64,000 nucleotides of DNA. Source: UBA6398 sp963644855 (GTDB lineage Bacteria > Bacteroidota > Bacteroidia > Bacteroidales > Bacteroidaceae). The DNA is taken from assembly GCA_963644855.1 (NCBI GenBank), contig CAVIQL010000003.1:62001-126000 (forward strand), in the 5' to 3' direction. This document shows, in pieces, positions 16,701 to 24,517 of the stretch. The position numbers and the translations under genes were made by a program. The notes under the pieces are model-generated. The model had not been told where the DNA came from. It saw only the letters and a list, made by a program, of their open reading frames with translations, and ran no database searches. Position 1 is the first letter of the stretch. Each line of letters opens with the position of its first letter.

Positions 16701-17541
16701 CGGAATTAATCGCGAGACTTTGCTCGCCCCATGCTCCGACCGCAACAGTTTTATCGAGGTTCTGATGAAATATGGTACGAATGTGCAGCAGGAGAAAGTA
16801 AACACCGCCAACTCTCTCTTTGACGATGTGGGCGGAATGGAAATTCCCCGACCCGCAATACCGGCAAACGTGGAAACTTGGAGCAACATCACACGTCTGG
16901 AAAAGGAGCGTGAACTCGTGGGTATCTATCTTTCGGGGCACCCACTCGACCCTTATGTGGTAATAATGGAGAAACTTTGCAACACGAGTTTTGCGCAGTT
17001 GAAAAATCTCAGAGAACTGACGGGCAAACGCCTTGTATTGGCAGGAATGGTAACGGGAGTGCGCACTGGATTCAGTAAAAAAGGCAATCCCTACGGCATT
17101 GTGAAAATAGAAGACTTCAACGGCGACGGTGAAATTGCCTTGTTTGGAAACAAATGGGCGCAATGGCAAAATTTCTTCAAGGAAGGTTGCGCCATTATGC
17201 TGCATGCACAAGTGGAGCCAAGGCGTTATAATCCCGAGTTGCTTGATGTGGTGGTAACAAACGTGGAGTTTCTTGCAGAGATAAAGACTTCGGGTATTTC
17301 ACAACTTGCCGTAGCGGTAAATGTAGAGAACCTTGAAGAAATGGAAGTTGCCGAATTTCTTACTCTTGTCGAGAACAATCCTGGGAACACGAGCATTCAG
17401 TTATCGTTTACCGAGCCTGGAAAATTCAGAAACATACGTGTAAAATCTGTGGCCAAGAAAGTGAACATCGACCGCCATTTGGTAGATTTCCTTAAGCAGA
17501 GTAAAGCATTCAACAACTATGAATTGGTTTCGGCAGACTAA
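13741..17541 (+). CDS. dnaE: DNA polymerase III alpha subunit
   Basis: The 1266-residue replicative polymerase. An N-terminal PHP domain begins HLHVHTQYSLLDG (residues 6-18) with an inserted charged helix at about 60-100 (KAKKKLAELEAQLADADEA). The palm domain carries GPGRGSAAGS and the catalytic PDIDTDF (D498, D500). The finger domain and helix-hairpin-helix follow, then an OB-fold at about 1085-1165 (LVLAGMVTGVRTGFSKKGNPYGI) and a C-terminal tau-binding region. Length matches Bacteroidota DnaE. It acts at the replication fork with beta clamp and clamp loader. It converges on a thioredoxin gene, a neighbour I associate with dnaE in this order, though usually on the same strand. Confidence 0.97.
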   Translation: MQDFVHLHVHTQYSLLDGQSKIPNIVNKAIDNGMRGMAITDHGNMMGVKELADYVIGLKGKAKKKLAELEAQLADADEARKAEIEKDMEKQRRIAAFKPIYGCEMYVAHRRKEDKSKEEGDASGYHLIVLAKNFNGYKNLIKLVSRAWVDGLYYKPRTDREDLEKFHEDLIVSSACIAGEVPAKILKGDIRGAREAIEWYKRVFGDDYYLELQRHEVKDPSLIANRETFPLQQRANNEIIKLAKEYGIKLICTNDCHFENKDTAEAHDHLLCLATGKDLDDPSRMRYSKQEWFKTREEMNEIFDDIPEALSNTCEICDKVEVYNIDHGPIMPFFPIPEDFGTEEQWREKFTEEQLYKEFTSDENGNNPMPKEQADKVIERLGGYDKIYRIKFEADYLAKLAYDGAKERYGDPLPENVVEHVNFELHVMKTMGFPGYFLIVQDFINAARKELGVIVGPGRGSAAGSVVAYCLGITKIDPLKYDLLFERFLNPDRVNLPDIDTDFDDDGRGKVLRWVMDKYGHENCAHIITYATMATKNSIKDVARVEKLPLQEANALCKAIPDRLPDKMKMNLVNAIKCSPELQQAEASQNEKERNTIKYAKMLEGTIRGTGIHACGFIICRNPISDWVPVCTADDPDFPGVKTAVTQYDGHVIESTGLIKMDFLGLKTLSELKEACKVVKQTTGDVVDLDKIPIDDEKTYELYQKGQTIGTFQFESPGMQKYLRELHPTVFEDLIAMNALYRPGPMDYIPDFIKRKKNPELITYDIPCMEKYLKDTYGITVYQEQVMLLSRQLANFTRGESDALRKAMGKKKKDIVDKMKPKFLKQGAANGHDVKILEKIWSDWEKFASYAFNKSHATCYSWVAYQTAYMKANYPSEYMAALMTRRFSDITEITKLMEECQKMKISTLGPDVNESYIEFGVNQKGEIRFGLSAIKGMGGAAAKAIVDERKENGAYKDIYDFVERINFSAVNRKAMECLAISGALDCFGINRETLLAPCSDRNSFIEVLMKYGTNVQQEKVNTANSLFDDVGGMEIPRPAIPANVETWSNITRLEKERELVGIYLSGHPLDPYVVIMEKLCNTSFAQLKNLRELTGKRLVLAGMVTGVRTGFSKKGNPYGIVKIEDFNGDGEIALFGNKWAQWQNFFKEGCAIMLHAQVEPRRYNPELLDVVVTNVEFLAEIKTSGISQLAVAVNVENLEEMEVAEFLTLVENNPGNTSIQLSFTEPGKFRNIRVKSVAKKVNIDRHLVDFLKQSKAFNNYELVSAD

Positions 17542-17560
17542 GCACAAAAATCTATTATAG

Positions 17561-17663
17561 GATATCGTAAAAATAATATCGGACCTTTTTTAAAAAATGT
17601 CAGACATTATTTAAATAATATCCGACATTATTTAAATAAGGTGGCTTGTTTTTTTTCGCATAT
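17561..17663. repeat. 21-bp phased palindrome array, copy 6 (four units)
   Basis: The only four-unit array. Centres 17581, 17602, 17623 and 17644: AATATCGGACCTT, AATGTCAGACATT, AATATCCGACATT, AAGGTGGCTTGTT. Spacing stays exactly 21 bp. Left flank TATCGTAAAAAT; right flank is the less regular TTTTTTCGCATATC. Convergent gap between dnaE and the thioredoxin gene. Confidence 0.87.
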
Positions 17664-17770
17664 CAGCACGTCTTAAAAAAGAGATGCACCCTATTTTTAA
17701 AAGCAACCAATAAGTATCTGAAAACAAACATTATAAAACATCGCAGAAGCATTGTATTATGTACAAAAAC

Positions 17771-17807
17771 AAAAACTCCGGCAAAGATATCTCTTACCGG
17801 AGTTTTT
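17771..17807. terminator. Bidirectional terminator, dnaE/trx
   Basis: Stem AAAAACTCCGG (17771-17781) with CCGGAGTTTTT (17797-17807): GC-rich stem with A and T runs on either side, suited to both convergent genes. Confidence 0.75.
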
Positions 17808-17828
17808 GTATGGCTTTGCGCTAAATTA

Positions 17829-18143
17829 TCACAGTATCTTTTTCAGCGCATCTTCGAGTTGTTGCTTAGGAACTCCGCCAACGATTGTATCAACAAGGTT
17901 GCCGTTTTTGAAGTAAAGCACTGCAGGTATCGACATAATGCCAAAGCGCTGCGCAATCTCTTGATTGTCGTCAACATTGCAGCGTCCCACAACGGCACTG
18001 TCGGCATAAGTTTCGGCAATTTGCTCCACAAAAGGCATGATGTGGCGGCACGGACCGCACCATTCAGCGTAGAAATCAACCATAAGCGGCTTGTCGCCGT
18101 TGAGATACTGGTCGAAATTTTTGTCTGTTATTTCTATTTCCAT
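17829..18143 (-). CDS. trxA: Thioredoxin
   Basis: A 104-residue cytoplasmic thioredoxin. The active site WCGPC lies at 28-32 within VDFYAEWCGPCRHIMP, the cis-proline is P74 in MSIPAVLYF, and the fold ends with LEDALKKIL. It reduces protein disulfides, receiving electrons from thioredoxin reductase. No signal peptide or lipobox, so it is the cytoplasmic rather than periplasmic type. The length is that of a minimal thioredoxin with no extension. The symbol is by family; a genome may hold several. Confidence 0.93.
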   Translation of the reverse strand: MEIEITDKNFDQYLNGDKPLMVDFYAEWCGPCRHIMPFVEQIAETYADSAVVGRCNVDDNQEIAQRFGIMSIPAVLYFKNGNLVDTIVGGVPKQQLEDALKKIL

Positions 18144-18202
18144 ATTCGTAGGGTGTTAGTTTATTATCATCTAATTTCAAAAGTTTCTATCACTATTTCT
18201 GG

Positions 18203-18571
18203 TCAATAATCCCGCACAAAATACGTGTAGCTTCCATCGTCGAAGTAAAGGCGAAAGGCATTGCGCCCATCAAATTCAATCTCCCACGTTTCGGGAGCAC
18301 GGTCGTTGAATTCAAAATAAATTCTGTGGCGATTTGCCTCCCAATCAAAATAGGAATAATCCGACACCGAGCCGTAATCATACATGGCAATCGTTCCTCT
18401 GCCGTCTTCATAAAATTTTACCTGTGTGTACGAATTTCCGTAATCGTCGCGCGTGTGCCAAATACCCACCAGTCTTTCTTCACTCCACCATGCGTCTTTG
18501 TCGCAAGAGGAAAGTGTGAAAGCAAGAGCGAGCAAAAGCAAAAAGGTGTGTGCAGTAGTCTTTCTAATCAT
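18203..18571 (-). CDS. Small lipoprotein of unknown function
   Basis: A 122-residue lipoprotein: hydrophobic signal with lipobox LSSC near residues 20-23, then DKDAWWSEERLVGIWHTRDD. The mature part (about 100 residues) is all beta in character, with an LVGIWHTRDDYG start and repeated aromatic-rich strands ending in DDGSYTYFVRDY. This pattern resembles lipocalin-like lipoproteins common in Bacteroidales, but I cannot assign a family or ligand. It shares a short divergent promoter region with the secreted protein at 18699. Confidence 0.72.
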   Translation of the reverse strand: MIRKTTAHTFLLLLALAFTLSSCDKDAWWSEERLVGIWHTRDDYGNSYTQVKFYEDGRGTIAMYDYGSVSDYSYFDWEANRHRIYFEFNDRAPETWEIEFDGRNAFRLYFDDGSYTYFVRDY

Positions 18572-18603
18572 TGTTTTAGTTCGCTAATTTATTGACCATA
18601 CCG

Positions 18604-18632
18604 CAAAGGTACGCATTTTTTTCCTAACTTTG
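18604..18632. promoter_or_regulatory. Two facing-away -7 boxes
   Basis: TACCTTTG on the minus strand (18604-18611) serves the lipoprotein gene and TAACTTTG on the plus strand (18625-18632) the 674-residue secreted protein. Only 13 bases separate them, so the two polymerases would compete or be co-regulated. Neither has a good -33 box. Confidence 0.5.
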
Positions 18633-18698
18633 CAGGGAAACGCCTTTTACACAAAGGCAAACCAGCATGCACAAAGGGAATACAAATCAAAAAGATAT

Positions 18699-20723
18699 AT
18701 GAAAGCAAGAAAGATAACATTTATCGCGCTCGCCTTGTTTACTTTCCTAACAGGCGTAAACGCACAAGGGAACTCCCCCGTCGGACATGTTTCCTACTAC
18801 ACACCCGGAAACCAAAAAGTAAAGCATTCTGCTTTTGACGTAAACAGCGGCAAATACACCAGCAACAGCGATGCTCCCTTCACAGTGGAGAGCAAAGTAG
18901 TGAAAAACGGCGAAGAATCCGTTGTAACAGTGAAAGTAACTGCAAAACAAACGGCATATTTCCGCGTGGAATACATTTGGCCTTTCGAAGGTTCGGCCGA
19001 CGGCTGCCTATATTATATGCCTGGCTTCTGGTATCACAAAAACATGCGCTCACCCAAGGAAGCCCCTTCATTCAAAACCTCTAAAAGTTGGCTCGTAAGG
19101 GAAGACCGTTTGAGCACACCGCTTACCGGTATTTTTAATACCCAAAATGGCAACAGTCTTGTAGTACTACGCCACAATCCAAAGCAAGGTACCGACTGCA
19201 TGATACAAGGAGAATCGGGCGATCTCGTACTCTCGGGAAAATCCACCATAGGCTACACCGGTTTCAACAACGACAACGATTTCAAAGTGCCCGCGCTGAT
19301 GTTCGGATTCCCGTATATGGAAGCTCCAAAACGCTATATCCGCAAACTAACACTCATTCCCCCCGTATGGACATTCGAGAAGTTGCAAAAAGGAGAGAGT
19401 GAAACTCTAACGTGGAGCGTACGCAGCGCAAAATACAACGACTATTCCGACTTCGTGGCGGGAACATGGAAATATTCCTTCGATTCCGAAAAGCCCGAAC
19501 CCGTAGAACAAAAATACAGCGACGAGAAAGCCAAAGAAATAATGACCAACTATTTCAAAGAAGCCTATGTTGACAAATATCCTTTGAAATATCTTTCGGC
19601 TGGCGGCATGGTTGTGGCAACTTGCGAGTCTCCTGCGTGGGCAGAAGTGGGATTTATCGGACGCACAGTGCTTAATGCTTTCAACTCGCTCGAATATGGA
19701 GAGAAAAACAACCGTTCCGATCTCGTCAAGATAGGCAACAGCATCATCGATTCCTATCTTGAAAACGGTTTCACGCCTACCGGTTATTTCCGTGAGCAAC
19801 TTGATCTCAGCAGCAACAACGAACCCGATGTTTTTAGTATACGTCGACAAAGCGAAGGTGCGATGGCAATTTTCTATTACCTGCAATACGAAAAACAACA
19901 TGGGCGCAAGCATGCAAAATGGGAAGCAAGAATGAAAACATTGCTTGACAATTTTGTAAAGATGCAGAAAACCGACGGCTCGTTCTCGCGCAAGTTTAAT
20001 TCCAAATCCGAAGACGTTGACGCATCAGGCGGAAGCACACCGTGCGCAACGCTTGCCCTCGCAATGGGATACAAGTATTTCAAAAACAAATCCTATCTTG
20101 AAGCGGCAAGAAAGACTATCGATTATCTCGACAAGAATATCATTTCAAAATCCGACTATTTCTCTTCCACACTCGACGCAAACTGTGAGGACAAAGAGGC
20201 TTCTTTCTACGCTTGCGATGCACTTTATTACATTTCTTTCGTAACAAAAGGGGCAGAACGTGCCAAATACATCGATCTTTGTAAGAAAGCAGCTTATTTC
20301 TGCGCTTCATGGTATTACACTTGGGACGTTCCGTTTGCCGAAGGTGAAATGTTGCACGATTTAAACTTCAAGTCGCGCGGTTGGGGTAACGTCTCGGTTG
20401 AAAACAATCACATCGACGTTTACATATTTGAGTTCGCAACCATTTTGAAGTGGCTCAGCGCCAACACCGACGAGCCAAGATTTGCAAAGATGGCTGATGT
20501 GATTCACTCCTCAATGCTTCAACTCATGCCCACAAACGACAATCTTTGCGGCGTAGGCAAGGTGGGATATTATCCAGAGGTTGTGCAACACACCACATGG
20601 GATTACGGTCGCAACGGAAAGGGTTTCTACAACGACATATTTGCTCCCGGCTGGACAGTAGCCTCTCTTTGGACACTGTTGAGCGAGGACAGAGTGAGCG
20701 CATTCTTTAATTCCAAGAAATAA
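18699..20723 (+). CDS. Secreted protein with alpha/alpha-barrel-like region, unknown
   Basis: I do not recognise the family of this 674-residue exported protein. Signal peptide 1-22 (MKARKITFIALALFTFLTGV..., cleavage after NAQ). Residues 25-270 are beta-rich. From about 275 the sequence becomes helical with repeating hairpins typical of (alpha/alpha)6 barrels of glycoside hydrolases or polysaccharide lyases (IMTNYFKEAYVDKYP, ARMKTLLDNFVKMQKTDGSF, CATLALAMGYKYFKNKSYL, ASFYACDALYYISF). Aromatic and acidic residues in the helix-capping loops (WTWDVPFAEGEM-like WYYTWDVPFAEG) suit carbohydrate binding. ATG 18699 is chosen for the signal peptide. A carbohydrate-active role is inference. Confidence 0.7.
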   Translation: MKARKITFIALALFTFLTGVNAQGNSPVGHVSYYTPGNQKVKHSAFDVNSGKYTSNSDAPFTVESKVVKNGEESVVTVKVTAKQTAYFRVEYIWPFEGSADGCLYYMPGFWYHKNMRSPKEAPSFKTSKSWLVREDRLSTPLTGIFNTQNGNSLVVLRHNPKQGTDCMIQGESGDLVLSGKSTIGYTGFNNDNDFKVPALMFGFPYMEAPKRYIRKLTLIPPVWTFEKLQKGESETLTWSVRSAKYNDYSDFVAGTWKYSFDSEKPEPVEQKYSDEKAKEIMTNYFKEAYVDKYPLKYLSAGGMVVATCESPAWAEVGFIGRTVLNAFNSLEYGEKNNRSDLVKIGNSIIDSYLENGFTPTGYFREQLDLSSNNEPDVFSIRRQSEGAMAIFYYLQYEKQHGRKHAKWEARMKTLLDNFVKMQKTDGSFSRKFNSKSEDVDASGGSTPCATLALAMGYKYFKNKSYLEAARKTIDYLDKNIISKSDYFSSTLDANCEDKEASFYACDALYYISFVTKGAERAKYIDLCKKAAYFCASWYYTWDVPFAEGEMLHDLNFKSRGWGNVSVENNHIDVYIFEFATILKWLSANTDEPRFAKMADVIHSSMLQLMPTNDNLCGVGKVGYYPEVVQHTTWDYGRNGKGFYNDIFAPGWTVASLWTLLSEDRVSAFFNSKK

Positions 20724-20735
20724 TAGCAGCGGGCC

Positions 20736-21542
20736 GTGGCATCAACCAATTACAAAATGCAGCGACTCTATCTCCGCGTAAGCACGGGGACTCTGAGTTT
20801 TGCTGTTTACCATCCTTTTGGCGGCAAACCGCCTGTGGTGGAAAACTATGAGGTCAACCCCACGGCTTCGCTTAATGTAAACTTAAAGGAGGCGCTTTCT
20901 TCGCTGCCGTTGGCGCAGGAAAATTTTTCGCGCGCCGAAATTCTGCTGAATGTTCCCTATTCGCTTAAACCGATAGAGCTTTTCAACGAAGAGGAAGCCG
21001 TTGACATTTATCGCCAAAGCTTTCACGAATCGCAGCACGACAGAGTGTTTTACGACGTGGCGGGAAACCTTGGCGCAACGCTCGTATATGGCATGAGCGA
21101 AGCTTTTTGCCGAGTGATTGACGACAATTTTCAAACGGCTCATTTCTCGTCTACCACAACGGCAGTAGCCAATAGGTTTGCCGAAGCCGCACGCGGAATT
21201 CGCAATGGCGTAACTTATGTATACAGCCACGAGAATCTTTTGGACATATTCGTATTCCGAAACGGACGATTACTGCTTGGCAACCGTTTTGCAACGCGCG
21301 GAATCGAAGATGCGGCGTATTATGTGATGCTCGCGGTGAAGACTCTGCAACTCAATGCCGAAGAAGATGAGTTCAATGTCGTGGAACAAGGGAAAACAAA
21401 CGGAGCATTGACTACGCGGTTGGCAGATTTCTTGATTAAGGTAAATCGTGTGGACTTGAAAAAGACATTTGCGCACATTCCGCTGGCTAATGCCGAAGAT
21501 GTTCCCTATGACATGATGGCTTTTTTGGTACAACCTTATTGA
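20736..21542 (+). CDS. DUF3822-type protein
   Basis: A 268-residue cytoplasmic protein resembling the DUF3822 family found next to rsmD and coaD in Bacteroidota. It reads LYLRVSTGTLSFAVYHPFG at the start and contains FYDVAGNLGATLVYGMSE and TTTAVANRFAEAARG, with an actin/hexokinase-like (ASKHA) rhythm of beta strands; that fold call is tentative. Function is unknown. I list GTG 20736 as start; ATG 20757 is a real alternative (MQRLYLRV). It follows the secreted protein by 12 bases and precedes rsmD by 12, so the three may share a transcript. Confidence 0.72.
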   Translation: MASTNYKMQRLYLRVSTGTLSFAVYHPFGGKPPVVENYEVNPTASLNVNLKEALSSLPLAQENFSRAEILLNVPYSLKPIELFNEEEAVDIYRQSFHESQHDRVFYDVAGNLGATLVYGMSEAFCRVIDDNFQTAHFSSTTTAVANRFAEAARGIRNGVTYVYSHENLLDIFVFRNGRLLLGNRFATRGIEDAAYYVMLAVKTLQLNAEEDEFNVVEQGKTNGALTTRLADFLIKVNRVDLKKTFAHIPLANAEDVPYDMMAFLVQPY

Positions 21543-21554
21543 AACACAAACATT

Positions 21555-22127
21555 ATGAGAATAATAACGGGTATATACAAAGGAAGACACTTTGAAGTGC
21601 CGCGCACATTCAAGGCGCGCCCTACAACCGACTTTGCAAAAGAAAATCTCTTTAATGTGCTTCGCGGATACATAGACATCGAAGATGCAGAAGTGCTCGA
21701 TCTTTTTTCGGGAACGGGAAGCATCACGGCAGAATTCCTTTCGCGCGAATGCAAAAGCGTAACTGCGATAGAATTCGACCGCGAACATTTTGCATTCATA
21801 AGCATGGTGCTCAAAAAGCTCGGGGCACAAAACTGCCGGCTGTTGCGTGGAGATGCGCTACGATTTATTAAACGCGCCACGGCAAAGTATGACATAATTT
21901 TTGCAGACCCTCCCTACAAGTTGAAAGAGCTTGCCGACATTCCGCAGATGGTTTCAGAAGCAGGCATACTCGCTCCCAACGGAGTGTTTGTGCTTGAACA
22001 CGGAAAGAACTACGATTTTTCGTCCCACCCCTGGTTTTTCGACCATCGTGCCTACGGAAGCGTGAATTTCTCGTTCTTCTCAAAAGAGATTGCCGCCGAA
22101 AAGAAACAGGAAACAAGCGAAGAGTAA
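21555..22127 (+). CDS. rsmD: 16S rRNA (guanine-966-N2)-methyltransferase
   Basis: A 190-residue Rossmann-fold methyltransferase. The N-terminus MRIITGIYKGRHFEVP and ARPTTDFAKENLFN (21-34) are RsmD hallmarks; the SAM-binding motif is DLFSGTGS at 49-56; the catalytic DPPY is at 118-121. It methylates G966 of 16S rRNA in the assembling small subunit. The C-terminal tail AAEKKQETSEE is charged and dispensable-looking. Preceded closely by the DUF3822 gene, which I recall as its usual neighbour, and followed by a strong hairpin. Confidence 0.93.
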   Translation: MRIITGIYKGRHFEVPRTFKARPTTDFAKENLFNVLRGYIDIEDAEVLDLFSGTGSITAEFLSRECKSVTAIEFDREHFAFISMVLKKLGAQNCRLLRGDALRFIKRATAKYDIIFADPPYKLKELADIPQMVSEAGILAPNGVFVLEHGKNYDFSSHPWFFDHRAYGSVNFSFFSKEIAAEKKQETSEE

Positions 22128-22147
22128 TTTGCAACACCCATACTATA

Positions 22148-22188
22148 AGCCCGCATGCAGCAAAACGCCAATGCATGCGGGCTTTTTG
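22148..22188 (+). terminator. rsmD intrinsic terminator
   Basis: Perfect 11-bp stem AGCCCGCATGC / GCATGCGGGCT (22148-22158 and 22173-22183) followed by TTTTT. Confidence 0.85.
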
Positions 22189-22240
22189 TTCCACTCCATA
22201 CGGGTGGTATGAACACCACTTTTACTCTTGTTTAAATCAT

Positions 22241-22326
22241 ATGGCTTTTCGTAAAAACAATAACCGACCTTTTTTAAAAAATGTCAGACATTATTTAAAA
22301 AAGGTCAGATATTAGATTTACCGCAA
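22241..22326. repeat. 21-bp phased palindrome array, copy 7
   Basis: Units AATAACCGACCTT, AATGTCAGACATT, AAGGTCAGATATT with 8-base linkers. Left flank TTTCGTAAAAAC, right flank degenerate (AGATTTACCGCA). The right end stops 2 bases before the stop codon of the cyclo-ligase gene. Convergent gap. Confidence 0.85.
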
Positions 22327-22328
22327 TT

Positions 22329-22862
22329 CTACACTACTTCGTCAACCCGAATATCGTGAGCCTCAGACGGTATTTCAGAAAGTTTTTGAAAGTCGAAACA
22401 AACACCGATAGTAGGGATGCCATAAGGCGCGAGCCTTTGTAACAATCGGTCATAGTATCCCCTGCCCCTGCCAAGGCGATTGCCGACGCCATCAAACGCC
22501 ACGCCCGGAATTACAGCCAAATCAATGCGCGCAAAATCGGTGAAAGATTCGCCTTGCGGCTCAAGTATTTCAAAGGCACCGCTCTTCATGGAACTTTCTC
22601 CACGATATTCGCGCAATTCCAACGTATCTTCGTTTATCACCACCGGCAACAAAACTGTTTTCTCGCGCGAAACTCTCGCCACAAGCTCGTGGGTAGACGG
22701 TTCGTCGGGCAAAGAATGAAAAAGCAAAACAACTTGCGCCGACTTGAAAAGCGGTTTGCTCTCAAGCCGACGCATTATATTTTTAGACATTTCAAGCAAT
22801 TCGTCCGAAGTATGCCTCTGCTTCAGCGCCGAAACCAACTTGCGCAGTTCTTTCTTTTCCAT
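22329..22862 (-). CDS. 5-formyltetrahydrofolate cyclo-ligase
   Basis: A 177-residue cytoplasmic enzyme that converts 5-formyl-THF to 5,10-methenyl-THF with ATP. Motifs: EKKELRKLVSALKQRH at the start, LLPVV substrate strand, and the ATP/phosphate loop GRGRGYYDR at 131-139. Length is normal. Its N-terminal 23 codons overlap the 3' end of the upstream S41 protease gene by 71 bases in another frame; the N-terminal helix is conserved in the family, so ATG 22862 is probably right and the overlap real. Translational coupling is likely. Last gene of a four-gene minus-strand operon. Confidence 0.9.
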   Translation of the reverse strand: MEKKELRKLVSALKQRHTSDELLEMSKNIMRRLESKPLFKSAQVVLLFHSLPDEPSTHELVARVSREKTVLLPVVINEDTLELREYRGESSMKSGAFEILEPQGESFTDFARIDLAVIPGVAFDGVGNRLGRGRGYYDRLLQRLAPYGIPTIGVCFDFQKLSEIPSEAHDIRVDEVV

Positions 22863-24507
22863 TCTTTTTATTCTCGGTCTTCTCCACCGGTTTCTGCGGG
22901 AACGCCTTGCCCTCGTCCATAAGTTTCAATGCCGTTTGCACACAATTGTCATCAGAATTAAGATATCGCGTGAGCGCATCGCGTCCCAGCAAATCGTCGA
23001 TGATATATCCGTACAAATAAGTCTGCAACAAACGATAGGATTTGCGTATCAAAAGATTACGGCGCGGCAAACCATGCTTGTCGGCATAGGAGGCAAAAGC
23101 ATCAACCACGTCATGCTTCTTCAACCAAGCCGCCGTTTCTTCCCAAGTCTTGAACTTCGACATAGCCGAACGGTTGTTGTCGGTATAAATATAGGCATAC
23201 TTTGCCAGCAAACCATTCATCGTTGCTTCCTTAAAGTACGAAGTAACCTGCGCAGTCTGTTCTGGCACAAACACATCAGGCGTAATTCCGTTTTCACCAT
23301 ACACCACTCGTCCGAGACGCGTATAGAATTTCTTGCCATGCTCTTTAATGCTGTCGCCCGACTGGAGTTCGCCACTTTTTACGCGATTAATGAAATCCAT
23401 TTCGTATTCTTCGAGAGCGCCTGGCGTATATGGTTTCTGCACGCAACGACCCGAAGGCATATAATAACGGGCTATGGTAAGACGAAGCATGCTGCCGTCG
23501 CGAAACTCTATCGACTCCTGCACAAGACCTTTGCCAAAACTTCTGCGACCTACAATAAGCGCGCGATCATTGTCCTGCATCGAACCGGCAAATATCTCGC
23601 TCGCCGAAGCAGTTTGCTCATCAACCAAAACGATAAGCGGTGTGCTCTGATGCGCTCCCCGTCCATCGCTAATGAAATCCTCTCGCGGAGAATGGCGACC
23701 CTGCATATAAAAAACCATACGGTTTCCTGGCAAGAATTCATACGCCATTCTTATCGCCGGTTGTACAAATCCACCATGATTTCCACGCAAATCGAGAATT
23801 AAACGTGTGGCTCCCTGCTGACCTAATTTGGCAAGCGCAACAAGAAACTCTGGATATGTTGAATCGGCAAACTGATCTACTTTGATATAACCCGTTTTTT
23901 CATCAAGCATATAGGCTGTCTGAATGCTCTTGATAGGAATGTCGGCGCGACTGATGGTAAAGTTTCGAATAGATTTCTCTCCCGAACGCAACACGCCCAC
24001 AACTACTTTCGACCCTTTGGGACCTTTTAGCCTATGGGTGGCTTCTTCGTTGGTTACAACCTTGCCAACAAACGGTTTTCCATTGATTGCAACGATACAA
24101 TCTCCCGCTTTAATTCCCGCAGCCTTTGACGGACCGCCATTGATAGCCGACACCACTCTAATAGTATCGTCGATTATTGTGAACTGAACTCCTATTCCCG
24201 AGAAACTACCCTTTAAGTCCTGCATAGTTTCCTCTACATCTTTTGCACTGGTGTATGTGGAATGCGGGTCAAGCTCTGCAAGGATTTTGGGAAGCGACTT
24301 TTCCACGAGATCAGTCATATTCACCTTGTCAACATACTGCGCATCGATAATTTGAAGCAGGTCGTTCAATTTATTACTCGATGCATTTATAATGCTAAGG
24401 CGATTGCCCGAAAAATGGTTCGCGTAGAAACTGCCTATGATTATTCCTATCACCACACTGCAGGCAACAATCAAGGGAGTAAAGCGTGAGGAGCGGTTAG
24501 GGTTCAT
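22792..24507 (-). CDS. C-terminal processing protease, S41 family (CtpA-like)
   Basis: A 571-residue envelope protease with one N-terminal signal anchor (about 9-28, FTPLIVACSVVIGIIIGSFY). An N-terminal helical region is followed by a PDZ domain (about 95-185, GIGVQFTIIDDTIRVVSAI) and the S41 core, with DLRGNHGGFV at 239-248, TASASE at 299-304 holding the nucleophilic serine, and SFGKG with K326 as the catalytic base. It trims periplasmic proteins at their C-termini. ATG 24507 lies 10 bases after the dCMP-deaminase stop and removes an overlap. A paralogue lies at 58736-60307. The tail overlaps the next gene by 71 bases. Confidence 0.92.
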   Translation of the reverse strand: MNPNRSSRFTPLIVACSVVIGIIIGSFYANHFSGNRLSIINASSNKLNDLLQIIDAQYVDKVNMTDLVEKSLPKILAELDPHSTYTSAKDVEETMQDLKGSFSGIGVQFTIIDDTIRVVSAINGGPSKAAGIKAGDCIVAINGKPFVGKVVTNEEATHRLKGPKGSKVVVGVLRSGEKSIRNFTISRADIPIKSIQTAYMLDEKTGYIKVDQFADSTYPEFLVALAKLGQQGATRLILDLRGNHGGFVQPAIRMAYEFLPGNRMVFYMQGRHSPREDFISDGRGAHQSTPLIVLVDEQTASASEIFAGSMQDNDRALIVGRRSFGKGLVQESIEFRDGSMLRLTIARYYMPSGRCVQKPYTPGALEEYEMDFINRVKSGELQSGDSIKEHGKKFYTRLGRVVYGENGITPDVFVPEQTAQVTSYFKEATMNGLLAKYAYIYTDNNRSAMSKFKTWEETAAWLKKHDVVDAFASYADKHGLPRRNLLIRKSYRLLQTYLYGYIIDDLLGRDALTRYLNSDDNCVQTALKLMDEGKAFPQKPVEKTENKKNGKERTAQVGFGAEAEAYFGRIA

Positions 24508-24517
24508 TCCTAAAATA

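Noticed and set aside
22744..23802. A 352-residue plus-strand frame opposite the S41 and cyclo-ligase genes
   Set aside because: Shadow frame: both minus-strand genes have full family motifs over the same bases.
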